Below, one piece after another: positions 1 to 5,995 of a DNA stretch of 8,349 bases. The stretch is from NCBI GenBank assembly GCA_009885425.1, contig VFKS01000092.1, forward strand, positions 1 to 8,349. The letters are read 5' to 3'. Position 1 is the stretch's first letter. Each line of letters opens with the position of its first letter. The notes beneath the pieces are model-generated. The model made no database searches. It saw only the letters and a program-made list of their open reading frames with translations, and was not told the DNA's origin. The stretch is from Novosphingobium sp. Its GTDB lineage: Bacteria > Pseudomonadota > Alphaproteobacteria > Sphingomonadales > Sphingomonadaceae. The position numbers and the translations under genes were made by a program.

Positions 1-997
1 AAACCACCTTTGAGAAGAACCACGACAGTGCCATGGCGCTGACCACCGCCGCCGCCGCGACCCAGGCCTGGTTGCCGAGTTCTTCCGACATCCAGACCAG
101 CACGGTCAGATGGACGCAGTAGAGCGGCAGCGAGAAGTTGCCGAGCCATTCCATCGCGGCTTTCATCCCCTGCGGCGGCTGGGCCATCGCGACCAGCCAC
201 ATCATCACCGGCAGGAACCCGATCACGAACACCAGATCACCGGTCGCGTGGCTCAACGGCAAGCTGGGCACAGCAGCGATGGCAGCAATCGGCACGATCA
301 GCGCGGCCCACCACGGCAAGCTGGGGGTGCGGAAGCCTTCGAGGTACTTGCGCCCGATCCACACCCCTAGGACATAGGAAAAGCCGACCCGGGGCAGGGC
401 CATCCACCAGGTCTTCCAGTTGGGCGCGCTGACCCCCATGGTATCAGCGCCGTGCAGTTGGACCGTATAGATAAGCCAGCCGCCCATAACCGCTGCCAGC
501 GCCAGCATTGCCTTGGTCGGCACGTTCTTGAGCACCAGCGCGTGGAGAAAGTTGGCCAGCAGTTCGTAAAACAACGTCCATTGCGGCCCATTGTAGCGAT
601 AGAACGGGCCTACGCCAGCCAGGCTTGGGATCATCACTAGATCGAGCGCAAGCCACCAAAGCAGGGTCAGCGGATCAGCCATTCCAATATAGAATGCCCG
701 CACAACCGCGACCCCGGCGCCGACCGCCACCAAGGGCCACAACCGCTTGAACCGCGCCCAGGTGAATTCAAACGCGCTGATCCCGGTGCGCAGCTTCTTT
801 TCGGTCGATACCGCCAGCACGAAGCCCGACAAAAGAAAGAACAGATCGACGAACAGATAGCCGCGCACAAACGGGCCGCCGATTCGGTAAACGAGGTCGA
901 GGTGGTAGAACACGATCATGAAGGCGGCGATGCCGCGCAGGCCATCGAGCTGGAACATCCGCGGGCTGTGCGCTGGTGTTGCCGCTGGGCCGTTCAT
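1..997 (-). CDS. Acyltransferase-3 family (OafA/YrhL-like) integral membrane protein, partial (C-terminus beyond left edge)
   Basis: An uninterrupted frame runs from ATG 995-997 to the left edge (332 codons, no stop), so the C-terminus is missing. The N-terminus has the family signature LDGLRGIAA...FYH at residues 17-32, with the conserved histidine at H32. It continues with FVDLFFLLSGFVL near residue 48 and a QWTLFYELLANF segment, both typical of Pfam acyltransferase 3 (PF01757). Several hydrophobic stretches separated by short polar loops indicate a multi-pass inner-membrane protein. Known members move acetyl or other acyl groups onto sugars of O-antigen, exopolysaccharide, peptidoglycan or glucans; the substrate here cannot be read from sequence. 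The start is supported by AGGGGGAG at 1006-1013 (minus strand), 8 nt upstream. The gene is divergent from the small secreted-protein gene and secA and looks functionally unrelated. Family is certain; acceptor substrate is unknown. Confidence 0.9.
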   Translation of the reverse strand, partial: MNGPAATPAHSPRMFQLDGLRGIAAFMIVFYHLDLVYRIGGPFVRGYLFVDLFFLLSGFVLAVSTEKKLRTGISAFEFTWARFKRLWPLVAVGAGVAVVRAFYIGMADPLTLLWWLALDLVMIPSLAGVGPFYRYNGPQWTLFYELLANFLHALVLKNVPTKAMLALAAVMGGWLIYTVQLHGADTMGVSAPNWKTWWMALPRVGFSYVLGVWIGRKYLEGFRTPSLPWWAALIVPIAAIAAVPSLPLSHATGDLVFVIGFLPVMMWLVAMAQPPQGMKAAMEWLGNFSLPLYCVHLTVLVWMSEELGNQAWVAAAAVVSAMALSWFFSKVV

Positions 998-1110
998 CAA
1001 TCTATCTCCCCCTGCTTGCCGCGGTTACAACAGCTTGCCGGGCAAAGATCAACCGGGTGTGGGTGCGCAGACTGGACGGGGCGGTTGGCGCTCCCTATAT
1101 GCACCGCCAG
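998..1110. promoter_or_regulatory. Divergent intergenic region with a weak candidate promoter for the secA-side genes
   Basis: This 113-bp gap separates divergent start codons. On the plus strand, TGGACG (1073-1078) and TATATG (1096-1101), 17 bp apart, each match the sigma-70 -35 and -10 consensus at four of six positions. Transcription would then begin near 1107-1109, at or just before ATG 1111, giving an almost leaderless message; this fits the lack of a clear Shine-Dalgarno there. On the minus strand, TTGATC and TGTAAC with a 17-bp spacer are an equally weak candidate for the acyltransferase gene. An 11-bp palindrome, TTGCCGGGCAA (1035-1045), lies between and could be an operator or chance. 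All of this is inferred from motif matches. Confidence 0.3.
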
Positions 1111-1386
1111 ATGAACCGGATCGTCCTCGCCCTATTGGCCCTGTTTGCAGGGATCGCCGCGCAGGTTTCCCCTGCCGAGGCGCGGGTGCGTGGCGTGACC
1201 GAGATTGGCGCCACATTGGGCCAGCGCGCTGTGGCGCGAGCGACTTCGGCGGTCGAAGTGGCCGCCTGCTTTCGGGCAGAACCGCGCGCCGAAAGCCATA
1301 TTGGCGATACCGCGGTTCAGCCGCTGCGACGCGCCAACCGCTTTGCGCCCAGCGTTCGGATCGGTCCTGACCGCGCTCACGAATAA
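1111..1386 (+). CDS. Small exported protein upstream of secA; candidate SecM-like secretion-monitor arrest peptide
   Basis: This gene encodes 91 residues. It begins with a clear Sec signal peptide: basic N3-R3 region, hydrophobic core at residues 4-17, and a signal peptidase I site A22-E23-A24 before R25. The rest (25-91) is rich in Ala and Arg, with one Cys (C53) and no domain I recognise. It ends FAPSVRIGPDRAHE. R83-I84-G85-P86 lies five residues from the end, resembling E. coli SecM, whose arrest site RAGP lies four residues from its end and whose gene also directly precedes secA. SecM's upstream F, W, I and G residues do not match at the same spacing. I chose ATG 1111 because it opens exactly on the signal peptide; ATG 1099 (four residues longer) is possible but overlaps a candidate -10 box. 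It lies 97 nt before the secA ATG on the same strand, so co-transcription is likely. The signal peptide and gene are well supported; the stalling role is inferred. It could instead be an ordinary small periplasmic protein. Confidence 0.7.
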   Translation: MNRIVLALLALFAGIAAQVSPAEARVRGVTEIGATLGQRAVARATSAVEVAACFRAEPRAESHIGDTAVQPLRRANRFAPSVRIGPDRAHE

Positions 1387-1476
1387 CCGGAACTGACTGC
1401 GCCGCTTTGTCGCGGCTCTGTGCGGGCGCCTGCGCGCCGCGCAGCCAGTGTTCCATACCCTTCAGATAATTCAGGA
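1365..1476 (+). promoter_or_regulatory. Candidate RNA structure hiding the secA ribosome-binding site
   Basis: Nested complementary segments span the end of the small gene and the secA leader. They are TCCTGA (1365-1370) with TCAGGA (1471-1476), GGAAC (1389-1393) with GTTCC (1450-1454), and CTGCGC (1397-1402) with GCGCAG (1439-1444). Inside lies a GGCGC/GCGCC hairpin (1425-1429 with 1434-1438). The outermost pair would bury the secA Shine-Dalgarno, and its upstream half sits in the codons for G85-P86-D87 of the upstream peptide. In E. coli secM-secA a comparable fold is opened when a ribosome stalls on secM. Competing local hairpins exist (GCCGC 1401-1405 with GCGGC 1412-1416; CTGCGC 1430-1435 with GCGCAG 1439-1444), and a 6-bp match can occur by chance. 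Confidence 0.35.
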
Positions 1477-1477
1477 A
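1473..1477 (+). promoter_or_regulatory. secA ribosome-binding site (fixes the start at 1484)
   Basis: AGGAA stands 6 nt before ATG 1484, a normal Shine-Dalgarno spacing. The protein then begins [16 protein letters not shown], the usual N-terminus of alphaproteobacterial SecA. This decides against the in-frame GTG at 1448, which would add 12 residues. Confidence 0.8.
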
Positions 1478-1483
1478 ATTCCC

Positions 1484-4210
1484 ATGCTCGGCGCCATTAC
1501 CAAGGCTATTTTCGGATCGTCCAACGATCGTTACGTCAAATCGCTCGACAAGACTGTTCAGCTGATCGCCGCTTATGAGCCGAGCCTTGCGGCGCTGAGC
1601 GACGAGGAGCTGCAGGCCCAGACCGCCAAGTTCCAGCGGATGTTGAAAGAAGGCAAAACACTCGACGATCTGCTGCCCGAAGCCTTCGCTACGGTCCGTG
1701 AAGCCAGCGTCCGCGTGCTCGGCATGCGCCACTTCGATGTTCAGATGATCGGCGGGATCGTGCTGCATCGGGGTGAGATTGCCGAAATGCGCACCGGCGA
1801 AGGCAAGACGCTGGTCGCCACCCTGGCGGTTTATCTCAACGCGCTTGAGGGCAAGGGCGTCCACGTCGTCACGGTCAACGATTACCTCGCCCGGCGCGAC
1901 GCGGAATGGATGGGGCAGATCTATACCTTCCTGGGGCTGACCGTGGGCGTGATCGTGCCTAATCTGTCCGAGTATGAACGCCGCGAAGCCTACGAGGCCG
2001 ACATTACCTATGCCACCAACAACGAGCTGGGCTTCGACTATCTGCGCGACAATATGAAGCATGAGCGCGGCCAGATGGTCCACCGGCCGTTCAACCATGC
2101 GATTGTCGATGAAGTCGATTCGATCCTGATCGACGAGGCCCGCACCCCGCTGATTATTTCTGGCCCGACCGACGACAAAAGCGATCTCTATGTTCAGGTC
2201 GACAGGATCGTGAAGGTCCTGCCCGAAGAGCACTACGAGAAGGACGAGAAGACCAAGAACATCACCCTGACCGAAGATGGGGTTGAATGGGCCGAGCGTC
2301 AGCTGGAAGATGCCGGGCTGCTGGTCGGATCGAACCTCTATGACGTGGAGAACACCCAGGTCGTCCACCATCTGGATCAGAGCCTGAAGGCGAATGTGAT
2401 GTTCAAGCGGGACATCGATTACATCGTCAAGGAAGACAAGGTGATCATCATCGATGAGTTCACCGGGCGAATGATGGACGGGCGGCGCTGGTCGAATGGG
2501 CTTCACCAGGCGGTCGAGGCCAAGGAAGGCGTAAACATCGAGCCTGAGAACCAGACGATGGCCTCGATCACCTTCCAGAACTTTTTCCGGATGTATCCCA
2601 AGATTTCCGGGATGACTGGCACCGCCGCGACAGAAGCGGCTGAATTCTTCGACATCTACAAGATGAATGTCGTGACCATCCCGACCAACGTGCCGGTGCT
2701 GCGGGTCGACGAGGAAGACGAATTCTACAAGAACACCAACGACAAGTTTCAGGCGATTGCCAAGCTGATCGCTGACAAGAGCAAATCTGGCCAGCCAGTT
2801 CTGGTCGGCACTGTCTCGATCGAAAAGTCCGAACTGCTGTCCGAATTCCTCAATCAGGAAGGGGTCAAGCACGCCGTGCTCAATGCCCGTTTCCACGAAA
2901 TGGAAGCGCACATCGTGGCGCAGGCCGGACGGCTCGGTGCGGTGACAATTGCCACCAACATGGCTGGGCGCGGGACCGACATCAAATTGGGCGGCAACCT
3001 CGAATTCCGGATCGAAGACGAGCTCAAGGACGTGCCCGAGGGCAAGGAACGCGATAAGACGATCGAGAAGTTCGCCGGCGAGATCGAAGCCGAGCGCCAG
3101 TTGGTGCTGGCCGCAGGCGGGCTCTGCGTGATCGGAACCGAACGCCACGAAAGCCGCCGGATCGACAACCAGCTGCGCGGCCGTTCGGGCCGTCAGGGTG
3201 ATCCGGGCCTGTCGAAGTTCTACCTTTGCCTTGAGGATGATCTGCTGCGGATCTTCGGGCCGGACACGCTGTTTTCCAAGATGATGAATTCAAACCTCGC
3301 TGATGGCGAAGCAATCGGCTCCAAATGGCTGTCAAAGGCGATCGAGACCGCGCAGAAAAAGGTCGAGGCGCGGAACTACGATATCCGCAAGCAAGTGGTC
3401 GAATACGATGACGTGATGAACGATCAGCGCAAGGTGATCTACGAGCAGCGGGCCGACATCATGGATTCCGAAACGGTCGATGAAGTGGTTCACGATATGC
3501 GCCAGGAGACCGTCAACGCGCTGGTCGCCAGCGCCTGTCCGCCGGGATCGTACCCAGAACAGTGGGACATTCCCCAGTTGAAGGAAAAGGTCGGCGAAGT
3601 GCTCGGGCTGGATGCGCCGATTGACGATTGGCTGGCCGAAGACGGGATCGAACCCGACGATCTGGAACAGCGCCTGGCCGAAGCCGCCGATGCCAAGATG
3701 GCCTCGAAAATGGGCGACGACAGCACGATCTGGCGGCAGGTCGAAAAGCAGATCCTGCTCGAACGGCTCGATCACTATTGGAAAGAACATCTCGCCACGC
3801 TCGATGCGCTGCGACAGGTCGTGTTCCTGCGGGCCTATGCCCAGAAGCAGCCGATCAACGAGTACAAGCAGGAAGCCTTTGGCCTGTTCGAACGGATGCT
3901 GGGCGCGATCCGGGAAGACGTGACGCGGATCCTGATGAACAGCGAACTGCGGATGCCTGATCCGATCGACCTGCCCGAACTTCCGGATTTTCTGACCAGC
4001 TATATCGATCCGTTCAGCGGAGAAGTCGATGCGATGGGCCGTACGCCTGGGGCCGAAGCGATGCTGGGCGCGCTCGGCAGCGGTGCGGCAGCGGCAGCGG
4101 CCGCGATGGCAGGCGGCGATCCCTATGCCGACATGGGTCTGTCGCGCAATGCGATGTGCCCGTGCGGTTCGGGTCAGAAGTACAAGCACTGCCACGGGGC
4201 AGCCGGCTAA
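1484..4210 (+). CDS. secA: Protein translocase ATPase subunit SecA
   Basis: SecA is the cytosolic and membrane-peripheral motor that binds preproteins and pushes them through SecYEG using ATP. At 908 residues it is full length. Walker A is MRTGEGKT (102-109) and the Walker B/DEAD-type box is DEVD (209-212), the same position as in E. coli SecA. The preprotein cross-linking domain follows (roughly 225-370), starting after [10 protein letters not shown]. The second ATPase fold carries [13 protein letters not shown] and the arginine-finger motif [13 protein letters not shown] (563-575). Helical scaffold and wing domains occupy about 610-830. The C-terminal tail has an Ala-rich linker and then a zinc-binding SEC-C motif, [14 protein letters not shown], where three Cys and a following His bind zinc and contact SecB and phospholipid. 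All key residues are intact. The gene is preceded by a small exported protein and followed within 6 bp by a TSUP transporter. Control by upstream stalling is proposed separately. Confidence 0.99.
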   Translation: MLGAITKAIFGSSNDRYVKSLDKTVQLIAAYEPSLAALSDEELQAQTAKFQRMLKEGKTLDDLLPEAFATVREASVRVLGMRHFDVQMIGGIVLHRGEIAEMRTGEGKTLVATLAVYLNALEGKGVHVVTVNDYLARRDAEWMGQIYTFLGLTVGVIVPNLSEYERREAYEADITYATNNELGFDYLRDNMKHERGQMVHRPFNHAIVDEVDSILIDEARTPLIISGPTDDKSDLYVQVDRIVKVLPEEHYEKDEKTKNITLTEDGVEWAERQLEDAGLLVGSNLYDVENTQVVHHLDQSLKANVMFKRDIDYIVKEDKVIIIDEFTGRMMDGRRWSNGLHQAVEAKEGVNIEPENQTMASITFQNFFRMYPKISGMTGTAATEAAEFFDIYKMNVVTIPTNVPVLRVDEEDEFYKNTNDKFQAIAKLIADKSKSGQPVLVGTVSIEKSELLSEFLNQEGVKHAVLNARFHEMEAHIVAQAGRLGAVTIATNMAGRGTDIKLGGNLEFRIEDELKDVPEGKERDKTIEKFAGEIEAERQLVLAAGGLCVIGTERHESRRIDNQLRGRSGRQGDPGLSKFYLCLEDDLLRIFGPDTLFSKMMNSNLADGEAIGSKWLSKAIETAQKKVEARNYDIRKQVVEYDDVMNDQRKVIYEQRADIMDSETVDEVVHDMRQETVNALVASACPPGSYPEQWDIPQLKEKVGEVLGLDAPIDDWLAEDGIEPDDLEQRLAEAADAKMASKMGDDSTIWRQVEKQILLERLDHYWKEHLATLDALRQVVFLRAYAQKQPINEYKQEAFGLFERMLGAIREDVTRILMNSELRMPDPIDLPELPDFLTSYIDPFSGEVDAMGRTPGAEAMLGALGSGAAAAAAAMAGGDPYADMGLSRNAMCPCGSGQKYKHCHGAAG

Positions 4211-4216
4211 GCTGCG

Positions 4217-4957
4217 ATGGAGGCTTGGCTAACCCCAGCCTTTTTCGGCACTGCGTTGCTCTATGCCTCGGTCGGGTTCGGCGGAGGATCGACCTACAAT
4301 GCGCTACTCAGCCTGGCGGGGTTTGATTACCGGCTGCTGCCGATTGTCAGCCTGTGCTGCAATGTGGTGGTGGTAACGGGCGGGACGATCCGGTTTGCGC
4401 GCGCCGGAGTGCTGCCCTGGCGGCGAGCACTGACGCTATCGCTGATAGCGGCTCCGCTGGCGTTTCTGGGCGGGCTGACCCCGATCCGCGAGGCGACCTT
4501 CCTGTTGTTGCTCGGTCTCAGCCTGATCGCGGCTGGCTTTGCGCTGTTCGTTCCGCGCGCTCCAGATGCTCAAACCAAACCAGCCGCCGCCGCACAGTGG
4601 ATGGGTTTTGCCGCCGCGCCGCTGGGCTATCTGGCTGGATTGGTCGGGATCGGAGGAGGGATTTTCCTCGCCCCGTTGCTGCACCTGACCCGCTGGGCTG
4701 GTACGCGGCAGATTGCGGCGACGGCCAGCCTGTTCATCCTGATCAACTCACTCGCGGGGCTGACCGGCCAGCTCGCTAAAAACGGGCCGGAGTACTTTGC
4801 CGACGCACTGACGCCTGCTTTGCCGCTGCTGGTGGCGGTGGTGCTGGGCGGGCAGCTCGGCAGCCTGCTGGCGCTGCGCTGGCTGCCCGAACGGGTGATC
4901 CGCTGGCTGACGGCGGCACTGACGATCTGGGCCGGATCGCGGTTGCTCCTGGCCTGA
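4217..4957 (+). CDS. TSUP family (TauE/SafE-type) membrane transporter
   Basis: This is a 246-residue, strongly hydrophobic protein with about eight predicted membrane segments, the usual size for Pfam PF01925. The duplicated family motif is visible in both halves: ASVGFGGGSTYN at about 17-28 and GLVGIGGGIFLAPLL starting near 141 (VGIGGG 143-148). Members export or import small organic or sulfur-containing anions such as sulfite, sulfoacetate or related sulfonates across the inner membrane. The substrate cannot be assigned here. ATG 4217 lies 6 bp after the secA stop with no strong Shine-Dalgarno, so translation is probably coupled to secA. A terminator begins 6 nt after its stop. No sulfur-metabolism gene is nearby, so the link with secA is probably only positional. 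Confidence 0.9.
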   Translation: MEAWLTPAFFGTALLYASVGFGGGSTYNALLSLAGFDYRLLPIVSLCCNVVVVTGGTIRFARAGVLPWRRALTLSLIAAPLAFLGGLTPIREATFLLLLGLSLIAAGFALFVPRAPDAQTKPAAAAQWMGFAAAPLGYLAGLVGIGGGIFLAPLLHLTRWAGTRQIAATASLFILINSLAGLTGQLAKNGPEYFADALTPALPLLVAVVLGGQLGSLLALRWLPERVIRWLTAALTIWAGSRLLLA

Positions 4958-4963
4958 AATAGC

Positions 4964-4993
4964 AAAAGCCCCGCCGGATAGGGCGGGGCTTTT
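4964..4993. terminator. Bidirectional rho-independent terminator
   Basis: A perfect 12-bp stem pairs AAAAGCCCCGCC (4964-4975) with GGCGGGGCTTTT (4982-4993) around a 6-nt loop, GGATAG. The GC core flanked by A4 on one side and T4 on the other works in both directions. It ends the secA-TSUP transcript on the plus strand and the convergent tRNA-Asn transcript on the minus strand. Confidence 0.93.
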
Positions 4994-5011
4994 ACAATGC
5001 CCGGGCGGGGA

Positions 5012-5086
5012 TGGCTCCCCGAGTAGGATTCGAACCTACGGCCAAGTGATTAACAGTCACCTACTCTACCGCTGAGCTATCGGGGA
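5012..5086 (-). tRNA. tRNA-Asn (anticodon GTT)
   Basis: On the minus strand a 75-nt cloverleaf can be drawn. It has a 7-bp acceptor stem TCCCCGA/TCGGGGA, discriminator G and encoded CCA (5012-5014). The D-arm is GCTC/GAGT with one G-U pair. The anticodon stem GGTGA/TCACT carries the loop CTGTTAA, and the T-arm is GTAGG-TTCGAAT-CCTAC. The anticodon GTT (complement of 5052-5054) reads asparagine codons AAC and AAT. It stands alone, with its own promoter upstream and the shared terminator downstream. Confidence 0.97.
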
Positions 5087-5116
5087 ATGATCCCCCCGCC
5101 TGCGGGCAGGGGAGCG

Positions 5117-5144
5117 CCTATAACAGCGCCGATGGGTTTGGCAA
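5117..5144 (-). promoter_or_regulatory. Promoter of tRNA-Asn
   Basis: Read on the minus strand, a -35 box TTGCCA (5139-5144) and a -10 box TATAGG (5117-5122) are separated by 16 bp. TATAGG followed by CGC is a form I associate with alphaproteobacterial stable-RNA promoters. Transcription would start near 5110, about 24 nt before the mature tRNA 5' end. The rest of 5087-5163, the gap to nadK, shows only a weak GC hairpin. Confidence 0.5.
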
Positions 5145-5163
5145 GCCGCCGCGCGCCAATTTT

Positions 5164-5943
5164 TCAGACTTGGAACTGTTCAGCGAAGATTCGCTCTTCC
5201 AGCGTTTTGCCCGGATCGAACAGCAAGGTCAGCTGCTGCTCACGCGCGACCTTGACCTGCACTTCGATGATATCGCGCAGTTCCTTCTGGTCCGCGACCA
5301 CCGCGACCGGGCGCTTGTCAGGATCGAGCACGCGGAAGGTAATCTCGTAATGATCGGGCAGGATCGCTCCGCGCCAGCGGCGCGGGCGGAACGGGCTGAT
5401 CGGGGTCAGTGCAACCAGCGCTGAAGTCAAAGGCAGGATCGGGCCATTGGCGGACAGGTTATAGGCAGTCGATCCCGCCGGGGTCGCCACCAGCACACCG
5501 TCGCAATAAAGCTCGGCCATTCGGACCTTGCCGTTGACCGAAACTTCCAGCCGAGCAGTCTGTCGGGTTTCGCGCAGCAGGGACACTTCATTGATCGCCA
5601 GCCGCGTCTCCTGCTTGCCGCTGCCCAGCGTTGCCGTCATCGCCAGCGGGGTAATCGTCAACTGCTTGGCCCGGGTAATGCGCTCAGACAGCAAGCGGCT
5701 CGATTTGGGCTTGTTCATTAAGAAGCCGACGGTGCCCAGATTGAGACCATAGGCCGGGATGACGTGCCCGGTGTCGAGCATTTCGTGCAAGGTATGAAGC
5801 ATCTGCCCATCGCCGCCCAGCACCACTGCAACGTCGGCTTCGTCCAGCGGGACAAAGGCGTTGTCCTGACGCAGCGCCTCAGCCGCCTCGGCCGCGCGGG
5901 GAGTGTCAGATACCAAGAGGGCGAGGGCGGGGGTTTTGCGCAT
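5164..5943 (-). CDS. nadK: NAD kinase
   Basis: NAD kinase phosphorylates NAD to NADP using ATP in the cytosol and is normally essential. At 259 residues this is the short bacterial form. The diagnostic GGDG is at 43-46 (catalytic Asp 45), followed by YGLNLGTVGFLMN (65-77). The NE motif is at N118-E119 and TPAGSTAYN at 154-162; later comes the SPFRPRRWRGAILP segment. All substrate-binding motifs are intact. I place the start at ATG 5943 (MRKTPALALLVSDTP), where similarity to the family begins. In-frame ATGs at 5958 and 6033 would add 5 or 30 residues lacking family character, and the latter would overlap the divergent EAL gene. No clear Shine-Dalgarno is seen. Its stop lies just upstream of the tRNA-Asn promoter, so limited read-through into the tRNA is possible. 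Confidence 0.96.
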   Translation of the reverse strand: MRKTPALALLVSDTPRAAEAAEALRQDNAFVPLDEADVAVVLGGDGQMLHTLHEMLDTGHVIPAYGLNLGTVGFLMNKPKSSRLLSERITRAKQLTITPLAMTATLGSGKQETRLAINEVSLLRETRQTARLEVSVNGKVRMAELYCDGVLVATPAGSTAYNLSANGPILPLTSALVALTPISPFRPRRWRGAILPDHYEITFRVLDPDKRPVAVVADQKELRDIIEVQVKVAREQQLTLLFDPGKTLEERIFAEQFQV

Positions 5944-5981
5944 GATGCTGGCGTGCATATGGGCAATTGGAACACTTTGGT

Positions 5982-5986
5982 AGGGG
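5982..5986 (+). promoter_or_regulatory. Ribosome-binding site of the EAL-domain gene
   Basis: AGGGG is separated by 9 nt from ATG 5996 and supports that start over ATG 6008. It lies inside the 52-bp gap (5944-5995) that also has to hold the start signals of the divergent nadK. I could not identify convincing -10 and -35 boxes for either gene in this gap. Confidence 0.6.
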
Positions 5987-5995
5987 CCTTGTGCT

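Noticed and set aside
110..377. Two short plus-strand open frames near the left edge
   Set aside because: They lie antisense to the acyltransferase gene, whose minus-strand frame is open from 997 to the edge and has clear family motifs.
976..1110. Longer start (ATG 976) for the small exported protein
   Set aside because: The added 45 residues would bury the signal peptide and overlap the start of the divergent acyltransferase gene.
1465..1470. GATAAT as a -10 box of a private secA promoter
   Set aside because: No -35 box stands at the right distance, and transcription would start inside the secA Shine-Dalgarno.
1448..1483. Upstream GTG start for secA
   Set aside because: The 12 extra residues do not resemble any SecA N-terminus, and a good Shine-Dalgarno precedes ATG 1484.
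1049..3148. A 699-codon open frame on the minus strand across secA
   Set aside because: It lies antisense to certain secA. Its translation has no recognisable domain and is a product of GC-rich codon bias in the third position.
3332..4195. A 287-codon minus-strand open frame over the end of secA
   Set aside because: It is antisense to intact secA coding sequence, including the SEC-C motif, with no family features of its own.
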